NCBI RefSeq assembly: GCF_024347635.1
Contig: NZ_AP025512.1
Location: 1-64,000 of the forward strand
Source of the DNA: Vibrio tasmaniensis
Lineage (GTDB): Bacteria > Pseudomonadota > Gammaproteobacteria > Enterobacterales > Vibrionaceae
DNA length: 64,000 nucleotides
Direction: 5' to 3'
Part shown: piece after piece, positions 43,120-51,290 of the stretch
Layout: every line of letters begins with the position of its first letter
Position numbering within the stretch: the first letter of the stretch is position 1
The notes under the pieces: generated by a model
What the model was told of the DNA's origin: nothing
What the model saw: only the letters and a program-made list of their open reading frames with translations
The model's database searches: none
Made by a program: the position numbers and the translations under genes

Positions 43120-44487
43120 TTAAAACAAATTCACATCAGCTCTTTTTAATTCGGGCTCGTCTGACAGAACCTCATGAGGCTTACACGTTATCAATTTGGT
43201 TAACTGGCCTCTGTTGAGTTTCAGTAGGCAATCGTCAATAACATCGTAGGTCACATCGTAAGCCCTTAGATAATTCTGATTAAGGCTATAAACCCCATCA
43301 GACGCGACTATCTCAATACTGATATGACGTTCAATTTTCTTTGGCTTGATAGCGAAATTAACGCCCGTTACAAATGCCTTTTGGATACCGTCAAACGGTA
43401 AGATATCCGCTATAGAAATACTCGAAACATCATCATTGTTATCAGCTTGATTGCTATTCCCACCATCAGATACACCGCTAGTACCTTGACCGCTTTCTTG
43501 AGTTTTTGAGCTATCTTGCCCACTAGAGGGATTTTTATATTGTGACGTTTCCGCTTCCTGAACTTCCTCAGTAGAATCAAAAACGCGATTGGATATTTCA
43601 TTGGCCATGTACCCCAAACAACTAATAAAAAGTAAAAACACTGCAATCACTTTAGGACTGCGATAAAGCGTATTCATAGCTCCGGCTTGCTTGGCTATGC
43701 CTGTTCCCGTTGACTTATAAAGTAGAAAAGCATCCAACGGTATTTTTTGAGTAGTGGTGTTAACGTCTTTGGATTTTGGAATCACTGGAGTCGATACCGA
43801 TTTGTCATGCTTCCATATTAACGGTTTGCGTTTAGTCCAAAAAAATTGGTCACGTCCCTTGTGATAAAAGTTCTGCTCACCACATGCTTTGATGCCCGTA
43901 TCAATCTGTTTCCAGTCAGGCGAAAGCAATTCAATATCCCAGTTATATTTCCTATGACGCATGAATCCCTCATTGAAAGTATGAGGATAGATAATGCGCC
44001 CCTGGTCATCGTATTCAGCGACTCCGCGGTCGTCAGTTTCCGATTCGTTTAGCTGTTCCATATCAGCAGGCGTATAGCGAGAATAAAAAAAGGATAGGTA
44101 AGACTCGGGTAATAGACCGTCTTGGCCGTCGTTCTTGGTGATGAAGTCCTCGACAGGTTTGTAGGTCACTTTCTTCATATCAAAACCAATGTTCTTGGAA
44201 TAGATATCCTGACACTCATCGATAACAATCAAAGCACCAATAGGGCACCAACAGAAAAAGTGCGTCCATAGATGAACACCTGCCGAGTCCCTAGAAGAGA
44301 TACGAAACAGTTTTGATGTAGTAGGGAACTCAACACCAAAACGCTCCTGTATGACATTTAATGGTTGCATGCCCTCGATATTCGTCACGACAACCTTACC
44401 CGCCTTGAGAGCTCGATAGATTGAGAAGTAGGCCGTGTATGCGGACTTGTATGAGCCGTTTGCTCCGGTTCTTATTGTGATAGCCAT
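43120..44487 (-). CDS. zot: Zot/pI-type filamentous phage assembly ATPase
   Basis: 455 residues. Walker A is RTGANGSYKSAY near residue 6-16 and Walker B is GALIVIDECQDIY near 85-97, typical of Zot/pI. A single membrane helix lies near 278-296 (VIAVFLLFISCLGYMANEI), followed by a Ser/Gln-rich linker and a periplasmic domain with paired Cys (DCLLKLN, ITCKPH). pI drives assembly and export of filamentous virions through the envelope. The gene follows the pVI-like gene by three bases. The Zot toxin activity of the cholera phage protein resides in a different C-terminal peptide and should not be assumed here. Confidence 0.92.
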   Translation of the reverse strand: MAITIRTGANGSYKSAYTAYFSIYRALKAGKVVVTNIEGMQPLNVIQERFGVEFPTTSKLFRISSRDSAGVHLWTHFFCWCPIGALIVIDECQDIYSKNIGFDMKKVTYKPVEDFITKNDGQDGLLPESYLSFFYSRYTPADMEQLNESETDDRGVAEYDDQGRIIYPHTFNEGFMRHRKYNWDIELLSPDWKQIDTGIKACGEQNFYHKGRDQFFWTKRKPLIWKHDKSVSTPVIPKSKDVNTTTQKIPLDAFLLYKSTGTGIAKQAGAMNTLYRSPKVIAVFLLFISCLGYMANEISNRVFDSTEEVQEAETSQYKNPSSGQDSSKTQESGQGTSGVSDGGNSNQADNNDDVSSISIADILPFDGIQKAFVTGVNFAIKPKKIERHISIEIVASDGVYSLNQNYLRAYDVTYDVIDDCLLKLNRGQLTKLITCKPHEVLSDEPELKRADVNLF

Positions 44488-44490
44488 GCG

Positions 44491-44832
44491 TTACCTCGTC
44501 ATTCTCATTACAAAGCCCGTAGTGAAGAAGTTCGCCACAATGGAAAGCCCTTGAGGAATGCCAAACTTAAAGGCATAAAAGCGAATCTCAGACGGCATAG
44601 CGTTGAAGGTTGCGGCTAACAAATCGTTGAAACCTATTTCCTGCAATAACATCTGTGCAGTGACGTAAGACATCTTTATAAATTCTATTTGTCCGGCTAT
44701 TTTCATTTTCAAATAAAACAACTGAATGTAAGAGAAGATATTCGAAAAGATATAAGGCAGCGATTTGATGAAATCGACAACGACTTGAAATTGAGTTGAA
44801 ACCCAATCAAAGAAAGCAAATATAGTATCCAT
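44491..44832 (-). CDS. minor coat protein, pVI/Ace-like
   Basis: 113 residues, hydrophobic, with at least two membrane stretches (YIFSNIFSYIQLFYLKM and GIPQGLSIVANFFTTGFVM). It lies between the pIII-like and Zot genes and overlaps the pIII stop by one base, exactly the place of pVI (called Ace in CTX phage). pVI caps the virion end with pIII. Assignment rests on order and topology. Confidence 0.75.
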   Translation of the reverse strand: MDTIFAFFDWVSTQFQVVVDFIKSLPYIFSNIFSYIQLFYLKMKIAGQIEFIKMSYVTAQMLLQEIGFNDLLAATFNAMPSEIRFYAFKFGIPQGLSIVANFFTTGFVMRMTR

Positions 44833-46607
44833 TAATTAGACCCCATCATTTTGATACCGATAAGAACGAAGATGAAAAGAACGATAGCTTTTATGATTTC
44901 GGCGTTGTCTAACAGGGCAGAGAGAACGCCAGTTTTGAAAGACTGTTTGTGACCAGCAACAGTAAGGTCTAATTGATGCTCGACATATTTCCCGTCTTTG
45001 AATGCTTTGGTGTCGATAGAGAATAAGGTTTTAAATTGCTCCGTTTCGGTCTTGTAATTCTCCTTTAGAACCTCGATTTCTGCGGTGATATCTTTGAATG
45101 AATCCGCATCAAAAATAAACCCACCCATAAAATCGTCAGTAACCACAGGAGCAGAGAAACCACTATCAGCCCCTAGTAAATCACGAATGCCTTTTATCGC
45201 GTCTTTGGTTGCATCATCGAGGCCACCCATACCGTCTATTTTGTCTGAAAGCCCATCAATTTTCCCTGATAGCTCAGAGCCGGATTGTTCTATTTTGGAA
45301 GACAGCCCCGTTGTCGAATCTTCTATGCTCGTTTTCAACTTAGAAACAGCATTGTCTATGTTGGTTTCATTGCGTTTATCTTGATTGTCCATTTTGTCAC
45401 TTAGGAAACTACGCAACGCAACAAAGTCTTGAGAGATGGAATCATCAAGCGTGCTAAGAGCTCGATTCAAACGCATGAACTCGCGACCAGTTGCTTGTGT
45501 TGTTTTCCTTTGAGAGCTTTTTACTTGGTCGATTACTTCCTTTTTTGCGTCTGCGAGGTTGTAATCAACATCTTCCACTTTTAAGGTCAAATCTTGAATG
45601 AGTTCAGTGTTCATTTGAGCGGAAGCTGCTTTGGCTAAAAAGAGATCTTGTCTTTGAGTTAATCCGGTATCGATGGAGTTGATAGCCTTGATAATCTTGT
45701 TGGTTTCTAGCTGTTGTTTCGCTGCTATAGAGGCCGGAATACCATCGATAGCCCCAATGATTTTATTATCTACAAGGTCAGTCAACAGGTCATCAGAGCG
45801 TTTGGCTTTATCAACTAGACTCGCCTCAGTTCTGGTCACCTTATCAACCATTTGAGATAGCGACCTTCTGATGCTGTAGTTAACGCCCTCAACATCAGAT
45901 TTTGATGCGCTTTTTGAAACCAAATCTTTAACGACTTTGGTTAGCTCTCTGTTCGTGACCGAAACTTTCTCGGAAGCTTTAGCGAGATTTGACAAAGTCA
46001 TACACTTGCTCTCAGGAACGCCAGCAGGACAACTAATATCGTATTTTATTACCTCGGTACTCTCTAACGTATCGAGGTAAGGCTCTAATTTATCAGGGAC
46101 ATTGTTGTTGTTTTTATCTTCTAGAGTGTTATCAGACTTGTTTGGGTTTTTATCTACGCCATTGGGGATCCCATCACCGTCCCAATCTTCATCAACGTCA
46201 AGAATACCATTCATATTATGGTCACCCTCCCAAGGGTAACGCTTTGGAGTACCTCCGGTAAATTGTTGAGGTGTTGAGCAAGTTTTACCCGTAAATTTGA
46301 ACTTAGCTTGCCAAAACTGAAAATCTGGTGAATCGGTAGAAATAGCCCAAGCACTACGTTCCATATCACACTGAATAGGAGCCCCGTGAGCGCCATTACA
46401 AAAACCTGTCGGTTGTTCACCATTGATATAGGCGTCCCAACTAATGGTACGGTTAGAACCCTTTAAAACTTCGCAAGCAGTCACACAAACACCGCCACTA
46501 TCGACAGAGCCTGCGGGACAATCCAAAGCATAGGATTTTGTTACGAAAACCAAGCAAGAGGTCATAAAAAAGAGAATGCGTAGAAGTGCGTTAATGGCTG
46601 TTTTCAT
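44832..46607 (-). CDS. pIII-like adsorption protein with Ca-binding-type repeats
   Basis: 591 residues from the ATG at 46607 (TAGG upstream). Signal peptide to about 28 (VFVTKSYA). Cys-containing N-terminal domain (CPAGSVDSGGVCVTAC). From about 130 to 170 a thrombospondin-3/EF-type Asp-rich stretch, DHNMNGILDVDEDWDGDG and NVPDKLEPYLD, is predicted to bind calcium. A long coiled-coil region spans about 200-480, and a C-terminal membrane anchor lies at about 570-588 (IIKAIVLFIFVLIGIKMM). This is the receptor-binding tip protein of the virion by size, topology and position. The calcium repeats are unusual and may set host specificity. Confidence 0.82.
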   Translation of the reverse strand: MKTAINALLRILFFMTSCLVFVTKSYALDCPAGSVDSGGVCVTACEVLKGSNRTISWDAYINGEQPTGFCNGAHGAPIQCDMERSAWAISTDSPDFQFWQAKFKFTGKTCSTPQQFTGGTPKRYPWEGDHNMNGILDVDEDWDGDGIPNGVDKNPNKSDNTLEDKNNNNVPDKLEPYLDTLESTEVIKYDISCPAGVPESKCMTLSNLAKASEKVSVTNRELTKVVKDLVSKSASKSDVEGVNYSIRRSLSQMVDKVTRTEASLVDKAKRSDDLLTDLVDNKIIGAIDGIPASIAAKQQLETNKIIKAINSIDTGLTQRQDLFLAKAASAQMNTELIQDLTLKVEDVDYNLADAKKEVIDQVKSSQRKTTQATGREFMRLNRALSTLDDSISQDFVALRSFLSDKMDNQDKRNETNIDNAVSKLKTSIEDSTTGLSSKIEQSGSELSGKIDGLSDKIDGMGGLDDATKDAIKGIRDLLGADSGFSAPVVTDDFMGGFIFDADSFKDITAEIEVLKENYKTETEQFKTLFSIDTKAFKDGKYVEHQLDLTVAGHKQSFKTGVLSALLDNAEIIKAIVLFIFVLIGIKMMGSN

Positions 46608-46621
46608 AATCAAAACCTAGA

Positions 46622-46650
46622 TATAAAAAAGCCCCCGTTAGGAGGCATTA
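46622..46650 (-). terminator. terminator between coat and pIII genes
   Basis: On the minus strand GCCTCC-TAAC-GGGGGC is followed by TTTTTTATAT. It overlaps the end of the 32-codon gene. A stop here would make the major coat genes far more abundant than pIII, as in other filamentous phages. Confidence 0.88.
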
Positions 46651-46736
46651 ATACCCGTATATACACCGTATATAAAGGATGAGGCCATAGACACACCCAA
46701 GAGGATGGTTACGACTTCAGAAACGAGTACGGCCAT
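46638..46736 (-). CDS. tiny coat protein, pVII/pIX-like (32 residues)
   Basis: MAVLVSEVVTILLGVSMASS then FIYGVYTGINAS, a single membrane helix. Its ATG overlaps the stop of the major coat gene (TAATG). The size and place match the pVII/pIX minor coat proteins of filamentous phages, which are 30-45 residues and sit next to pVIII. It is too short for most gene callers. The role is inferred. Confidence 0.65.
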   Translation of the reverse strand: MAVLVSEVVTILLGVSMASSFIYGVYTGINAS

Positions 46737-46942
46737 TAGCCGCGCATAGCTCCCATGATAGCTTTAAGGCCAAAGCCAAGCGCACCAAGGCCAATCAAAC
46801 CAACCACAACCAGACCGTAGTTAGCTTGACCAGAAGTGACCGCGCCATTGATAGCGGTTTGAACGGGTGTAGCGTCGGCCATTGAAGCACCAGAAAGAAC
46901 AACAGTAGATAGAGCGATTAAACGAGTTTTCATGTTTTTCAT
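46736..46942 (-). CDS. major coat protein, pVIII-like
   Basis: 68 residues: signal peptide about 1-24 (LIALSTVVLSGASMADA), then a mature protein of about 44 residues with an amphipathic start (TPVQTAINGAVTSG), a membrane helix (YGLVVVGLIGLGALGFGLKAIM) and a short end with a single Arg and a Lys to meet the DNA. This is the standard pVIII plan. A strong terminator follows close by. Confidence 0.85.
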   Translation of the reverse strand: MKNMKTRLIALSTVVLSGASMADATPVQTAINGAVTSGQANYGLVVVGLIGLGALGFGLKAIMGAMRG

Positions 46943-46975
46943 AGTATTACCTATAGATTGTTTTAAAAAATGTAC

Positions 46976-47200
46976 TCAGCCTTTGCCGAGTGTTTTGAGT
47001 ATTCGTCCAAGTACATGACCTGAAACGAACGAAAGTAAAATCCATCCCGAAACGGTGGTGTAGAGCTCCGTATCGATATTGAGGGATTGTGGTACTGACA
47101 CTAAATTGTTGTATTCAGTGTCAGTAAGCATGACGAGCTTGCAGTCAAAGTCGGTTGACGTTCTTAGATAACCTTGCTGTGTTGTCGTGATGCAGTTCAT
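46976..47200 (-). CDS. small prophage membrane protein upstream of the coat gene
   Basis: 74 residues with one membrane helix near 51-67 (VSGWILLSFVSGHVLGRIL). Start MNCITTTQQG has AATAGG upstream. It lies between the ssDNA-binding-like gene and the major coat gene, where filamentous phages keep pVII-type or cep-adjacent genes. Role unknown. Confidence 0.65.
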   Translation of the reverse strand: MNCITTTQQGYLRTSTDFDCKLVMLTDTEYNNLVSVPQSLNIDTELYTTVSGWILLSFVSGHVLGRILKTLGKG

Positions 47201-47229
47201 AGCTGAAACCTATTTCTTGAAACTGGCGG

Positions 47230-47541
47230 TTAGCCTTTCAATTGTGGCAAGTCGAACAAGTGGAAGCCGTTTAAAGCAACGTGCTTACCTTCATCGTTAC
47301 CAAAGCTAAACTCTTTGTACTCAACGTTGAATTGCATGCGCTTACCGACACAAGCCTTTAATACTTCTCCGGCTTTGCCGCCTGCCCAAAGCTCAGAAGA
47401 GATCTTAACTTCGATAGTGTTAGTCGGATTGGTTGTAATCAGTTTCAAGCGCCCAACAGTCAAAGCTTCACCCGTACCACGGGCGGGTTTTGTTTCTTGA
47501 ATGATATCGGTATCGTCTAAAATTAAGCCTTCGAGTTTCAT
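47230..47541 (-). CDS. pV-like single-stranded DNA-binding protein (predicted)
   Basis: 103 residues from MKLEGLILDDTD (47541; AAGGAAA upstream). Strand-rich, with VGRLKLITTNPTNTIEVKI, KRMQFNVEYKEF and an aromatic C-terminal GFHLFDLPQL. It follows the replication gene and precedes the coat genes, the place of pV, which coats the single-stranded genome. The longer frame to 47661 overlaps the replication gene and is rejected. Confidence 0.7.
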   Translation of the reverse strand: MKLEGLILDDTDIIQETKPARGTGEALTVGRLKLITTNPTNTIEVKISSELWAGGKAGEVLKACVGKRMQFNVEYKEFSFGNDEGKHVALNGFHLFDLPQLKG

Positions 47542-47614
47542 AGTGTGTTTCCTTTCTTGACGTGAATTTGTAGTTAAAGAGAAAAGGACAGTTATTGACA
47601 CAAGTCCAAGGAGA

Positions 47615-49645
47615 CTAATGGAGCATGTCCGGCGGGGCTGCGCCCACCGAACACGCCCCATGAGCCTCTAAAGAGCCAGAGAGCACAAGAGCCTCAATCT
47701 CATCCATACGGGCTAGGTGCTTCTCGTATTGCTCATACTGGCTATCTAGCATGTATTCGTATTCTTTCTCGCGCTCCAAAGCATCAAACCAGTCCACAGT
47801 GCCAGACATGATTTTTTGTTGTGAAGCGATGAATTTATCTTTGTTTTCGACTTTCCAAGACTTGAAGCGAGTAACCACAAGAACGTCACGGAACATCAAG
47901 CCAGAGATACGAGCTTGAGCCGCATCACCGTAGCGAGTGGTAGAGTATTCACCACCAGACTCGATCAACTTTTCTATAGTGTTGGTGACGGCATAAGCGG
48001 CTTTGATGGTTTGGTCTTTGCGCTTAACAAAAACTCCGCCCATTGCGTAGCAAAATGCCTCCCAATCACCCGCATCCGCAGCCCTGCGAACGTTTTCTAG
48101 TGTTAGGTGTTCTTCGTTGTTTAAGTCTGAAAACATAGCGTCTTCCTCGTTTAGTTCTTCGCGTAAGCGTCTAAGCTCACGCCAAACAGTGACAGAAGCA
48201 CCGCCTATAAATTGAAATTGTCTGATACGATTTACACGCGCCCAAGTGACAACGCGCTCAGCAGCTGCAATACCATCTAAATTAGAATCACAGTCTTTAT
48301 CGATGTGTTTACCGTCAACGTTTTTACTCACGTACTTAGCCACGTAGCCAACCGCAGAACCTTTACTGAAATCAATTAGCTCAGATTTGAAACGGTACTT
48401 TTTAGCGCCTGATTCGTTAGGCGTATCAGCAAGGGCGAGGCGGTTAAATTCGGATGTAACAAAGGCGCGGTGTTCTTTTTCCATAAACAAAAGCATATGG
48501 TGATGCGCAGTGCCGTCTTGATGAGGCTCAACAATGCGCATGCCATAGATTTTGATATCGTTCTTATCGAGAATTTTGCGAAGCGAAGACCAAACACCAA
48601 TCAAATGATCGTGTGATTGTTTCGCGTCCGGTCGTCCTGCTTTTTCCCAATTGGGGTTAGTCTGACCACCAGAAACCGCGTGAAATCTTGACGGGGTAGT
48701 AACGGTATAAAACACAGCGTCATGGTCTGATTTTTTTGCGATATTCTCGAAACCATTAAGACGAGCAAACATTTCATTGCGTCTAAGTTCAGGGTTCGAC
48801 ACTGATTTAGCCGACAACTCTGAAAGAGTAAAAAAGGTTTGGGGATCGCTTTCATCAAATGCCACTGTTTTTTCTAGTGCAATCTCATTTGATTTCATGC
48901 GGTCACGGTGTCTACGTACTGAAAAATCAGAGCAATAAATCTGCTTATGACGTTCAACAAGTGCCAAGTCTCGCGCCACCTGTTCAACTTCATAAGCACA
49001 CTTTCTACGTAACTGACGGACGAGCCAATTGTTATCCGTTGCACGAGCGACTAAAGAATGCAGCTCGTGATTCGATTCGGCTTTGTTGATTGCATCCTCA
49101 CGAAAGCCAAGACCAAGAGAGGCCAGAAGTGAAACGCAAGTTTCAAATTGCGTCTCTACATCTGGAATGCCAGCAATAGCACGTCCGAATTGTTTGGATT
49201 TGTCCTCAGCCAATTGGCGAATATCATCATCTGGCATTGCCGCGCTGTAACCGTTTTTAGTTAATCGCTCATGCGCACGATGCAAAGCGTAAGCCGCGTC
49301 AATCTCTTCCTTTTGCTTGCACATGTCTTTGTAAGCACGAAGCATATGGCGAGTGAAATCACCGTTACGATTAAGGCCGAACGGTAATGAATTACAAAGC
49401 AATGGAGCAGGGCGATAAGAAAGAGAAGGAAGCCCTGTAACGTCACGAACGTGAATCTGATGATTTAACGTAGGCACAACCGTAGCGGCTAAAGGATAAC
49501 TAGGGCGCGTATGGTCTTTGTATGAAGACAGGTAATCAAATCGATTATCGTGAATATGGTCAGCCGTTTCCCACGATTGAACCGGCACGAAATCAATCAT
49601 TTCAAAGCTTTTCGTTTTGAGATCAAAAACGCGTTCGTAAGCCAT
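47615..49645 (-). CDS. filamentous phage replication endonuclease, GpA-type HUH
   Basis: 676 residues. The HUH motif is EPHQDGTAHHHMLLF near residue 390, and the paired tyrosines are in GYVAKYVSKNVDG near 440, as in Phage_GPA/P2 gpA nucleases. It nicks the double-stranded origin to start rolling-circle replication. Many Vibrio filamentous phages use a short RstA/pII instead; several use this large GpA-like form. The C-terminal 90 residues are charged and helical. It overlaps the upstream zinc-ribbon gene by one base. Confidence 0.88.
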   Translation of the reverse strand: MAYERVFDLKTKSFEMIDFVPVQSWETADHIHDNRFDYLSSYKDHTRPSYPLAATVVPTLNHQIHVRDVTGLPSLSYRPAPLLCNSLPFGLNRNGDFTRHMLRAYKDMCKQKEEIDAAYALHRAHERLTKNGYSAAMPDDDIRQLAEDKSKQFGRAIAGIPDVETQFETCVSLLASLGLGFREDAINKAESNHELHSLVARATDNNWLVRQLRRKCAYEVEQVARDLALVERHKQIYCSDFSVRRHRDRMKSNEIALEKTVAFDESDPQTFFTLSELSAKSVSNPELRRNEMFARLNGFENIAKKSDHDAVFYTVTTPSRFHAVSGGQTNPNWEKAGRPDAKQSHDHLIGVWSSLRKILDKNDIKIYGMRIVEPHQDGTAHHHMLLFMEKEHRAFVTSEFNRLALADTPNESGAKKYRFKSELIDFSKGSAVGYVAKYVSKNVDGKHIDKDCDSNLDGIAAAERVVTWARVNRIRQFQFIGGASVTVWRELRRLREELNEEDAMFSDLNNEEHLTLENVRRAADAGDWEAFCYAMGGVFVKRKDQTIKAAYAVTNTIEKLIESGGEYSTTRYGDAAQARISGLMFRDVLVVTRFKSWKVENKDKFIASQQKIMSGTVDWFDALEREKEYEYMLDSQYEQYEKHLARMDEIEALVLSGSLEAHGACSVGAAPPDMLH

Positions 49646-49836
49646 TATTGGTCAAGCTCCACAGTTTCAGTAAAGTGACAATCTCGACAAGTAGCAGACG
49701 CTACATCATAAGAACCGTGTGGATGAAAAACGATACGAACAAAAGCTGAAACAGAATCAGAATGACAAGAGTTACAGAAAAAACTTCCGTCAATAATTGA
49801 GAATTGAGTAAAAACGTTATCATCCATAACAACCAC
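49645..49836 (-). CDS. small zinc-ribbon-like prophage protein
   Basis: 60-63 residues with a CNSC pair near 22-25 and CRDC near 50-53, which can bind one zinc. MDDNVFTQF (49827) with AAGGTGG upstream is the likely start. It is the first gene of the leftward phage operon, just before the replication gene, and may be a regulator. Confidence 0.65.
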   Translation of the reverse strand: MVVMDDNVFTQFSIIDGSFFCNSCHSDSVSAFVRIVFHPHGSYDVASATCRDCHFTETVELDQ

Positions 49837-50029
49837 CTTGACTGATTATTGAGAATTGGGAGTGACCATCTAAGTTGAGCTATAAGCGTCAAGGGCAAAC
49901 AGCCCAAACCTAGACAGCCAAATCAAGTTAGTCCTGATTTGTGCATACTATAGGATGCAAAAAGCAGGACTGTAAAGACCGCTTTTTGGGTACTGACGGT
50001 ATACAATTAGAAGAAATAGAGGGATGACT

Positions 50030-50425
50030 ATGTACCAAGATAAACTATTAGATGCCTACAAAGAGGCGCAAAACTACGTACAAGATAAGCAAATAGCCCA
50101 TGACTTAGGGCTAAGTCGTCAGAAGATAAGTAATATTAGACAAGGCGTGCGCTATCTAACTGAAACGGAAGCACTTTTTATAGCTGAAAGGATTGGTTTG
50201 TCTGAAGAAGAAGTCTTAGTGTACTTAGCCGCTGACCGCAGCAAAAATCACAAAGCTCAAATGGCTTGGCAGAACATCGCAAAAAAGTTTAACGGGCTTA
50301 ATATGTCAGGTATATCAATGGCTTGTGGTAGTTTGGCGTTGATGGCGACCACCCCAGTTGATCCCACGATTCAGTGCGTATTATGTCCATTATGTAAAAT
50401 AAAGAAAAAAGTGAAACCGTTTTGA
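50030..50425 (+). CDS. Cro/CI-like prophage regulator (DUF3693-like)
   Basis: 131 residues from MYQDKLLDAYKEAQ (50030, spaced 7 from GAGGG; an ATG at 50024 is too close). HTH: VQDKQIAHDLGLSRQKISNIRQGVRYLTETEA, then the LVYLAADRSKN..QMAWQNIAKKF segment known from Vibrio phage DUF3693 proteins. It is divergent from the replication operon, so it probably controls it. The C-terminus ends across the dif-like site at 50373: QCVLCPLC is phage sequence and KIKKKVKPF is encoded beyond the site, so this tail may be created by integration. Confidence 0.82.
   Translation: MYQDKLLDAYKEAQNYVQDKQIAHDLGLSRQKISNIRQGVRYLTETEALFIAERIGLSEEEVLVYLAADRSKNHKAQMAWQNIAKKFNGLNMSGISMACGSLALMATTPVDPTIQCVLCPLCKIKKKVKPF
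50373..50400 (+). other. dif-like XerC/XerD site, right prophage junction
   Basis: AGTGCGTATTA, centre TGTCCA, TTATGTAAAAT. Against Vibrio dif arms AGTGCGCATTA and TTATGTTAAAT this has one mismatch in each arm and the correct 11-6-11 spacing. Filamentous Vibrio phages integrate at such sites using host XerC and XerD. Confidence 0.82.
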
Positions 50426-50610
50426 ATAAGAAATTATCCGATTTAAAAGGTACGCACGTCAACGTGAAGCTCTCAGGCAAACATAACCAAATTCTAGATA
50501 GCTCAACGGCTCACAATGGCCGTACAAAACGCGCGGAAGCGCAAGCACGACTAGAGCACCACCTTGAGCTGTTCGGTGTGAACTGGGAAGTACCCAAAGA
50601 TAAACCGTAA
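50422..50610 (+). CDS. TraY-like ribbon-helix-helix relaxosome protein
   Basis: 62 residues with a TTG start that overlaps the stop of the phage regulator. HVNVKLSGKHNQILDSS is the strand and first helix, followed by GRTKRAEAQARLEHHLE; this resembles a TraY half-repeat, which binds oriT and the tra promoter in F plasmids. Single unit rather than the double unit of F TraY. No stop-free start with a good ribosome site exists upstream because the dif-like junction is only 22 bp away, so the native 5' end may have been altered. A hairpin follows the stop. Confidence 0.6.
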   Translation: MNKKLSDLKGTHVNVKLSGKHNQILDSSTAHNGRTKRAEAQARLEHHLELFGVNWEVPKDKP

Positions 50611-50975
50611 TTTTTTCAAAAAAAAGATCCCCAAATGGGATCGCGAACATCAAAACGATGGTCAACTCGCTCTTTAACAACTTGCGCCATGAACGACTTA
50701 ACACGGAACTTGTTTTGTGTGAGTCACTCCGAGCAAACCAGTGACGGAGGACAGTAATTCACTGAAACAGACCTTATTGACCGCTACGGCGACCGGGTGC
50801 ATGACCTATAGATAATGGAAGTGCATAAGCTGGTATGGCTGAACTGTGTGAATGACCCGAAATGTGAATAAGCCCCGCCTATTGTCTCGGCGGTGAGGTA
50901 GAGACAATCTCCAAAGCCTATTTCTACAGTGGGCTTTGGAGAGAGCCAAGCTAAACCACGTAAAGGAACGAACCC
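50611..50975. other. 365-bp tra leader region with paired hairpins
   Basis: No gene. Two adjacent perfect stems: ATTGTCTC/GAGACAAT (50881-50908) and CTCCAAAGCC/GGCTTTGGAG (50909-50941). A GATCCC..GGGATC stem lies near 50627-50643. This stretch between the traY-like gene and the pilin operon is a reasonable place for oriT or a leader control, but no nic motif could be named. Confidence 0.5.
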
Positions 50976-51287
50976 ATGGAATCAAAAATGACCGCCATTC
51001 AAGAGGTGAAGTTTTGGGTTGATGTTATCGAGCAAGCCGCTATTCCTGCCAACGGGAAGCGTTTAACATCAGACGAGCAAGCCGCGTTATCCCAAACGTA
51101 TCGTGCTCTCGCACAAACCGCGCTCTACGCCGCGGACAAAATGGAGAGTTCAGCGATACAAAGGTCGACAATATCAACAGAGCAATCACCCCACGCCCCG
51201 CTTTTCCATTCACTCGCTTTTGGCTGCAATAACGAGGCGAAGCCTCTTGTTGAGACAAAAGGAGTACCGCGTCAGCGGATAGGGTAA
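50976..51287 (+). CDS. hypothetical protein in the tra leader
   Basis: 103 residues; AAAGGA precedes the ATG. The first 65 residues are helical and plausible (IQEVKFWVDVIEQAAIPANG, SQTYRALAQTALYAADKM). The last 30 residues are encoded by a 54-bp repeat (51213-51266) that recurs at 59866 before traU, so the true protein may have acquired this tail. No family recognised. Same strand as the tra operon. Confidence 0.5.
   Translation: MESKMTAIQEVKFWVDVIEQAAIPANGKRLTSDEQAALSQTYRALAQTALYAADKMESSAIQRSTISTEQSPHAPLFHSLAFGCNNEAKPLVETKGVPRQRIG
51213..51266 (+). repeat. 54-bp tra intergenic repeat, copy 1
   Basis: Shared with 59866-59919 except for four bases. It contains the palindrome GAGGCGAAGCCTC and ends in ACAAAAGGAG, which can act as a ribosome site. 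A shorter relative (GAGACAAAAGGACAC) precedes the gene at 63793. Confidence 0.82.
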
Positions 51288-51290
51288 ACA

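Noticed and set aside
43120..44487. Zonula occludens toxin activity for the Zot-like protein
   Set aside because: The conserved part is the phage assembly ATPase. Toxin activity cannot be inferred from this domain.
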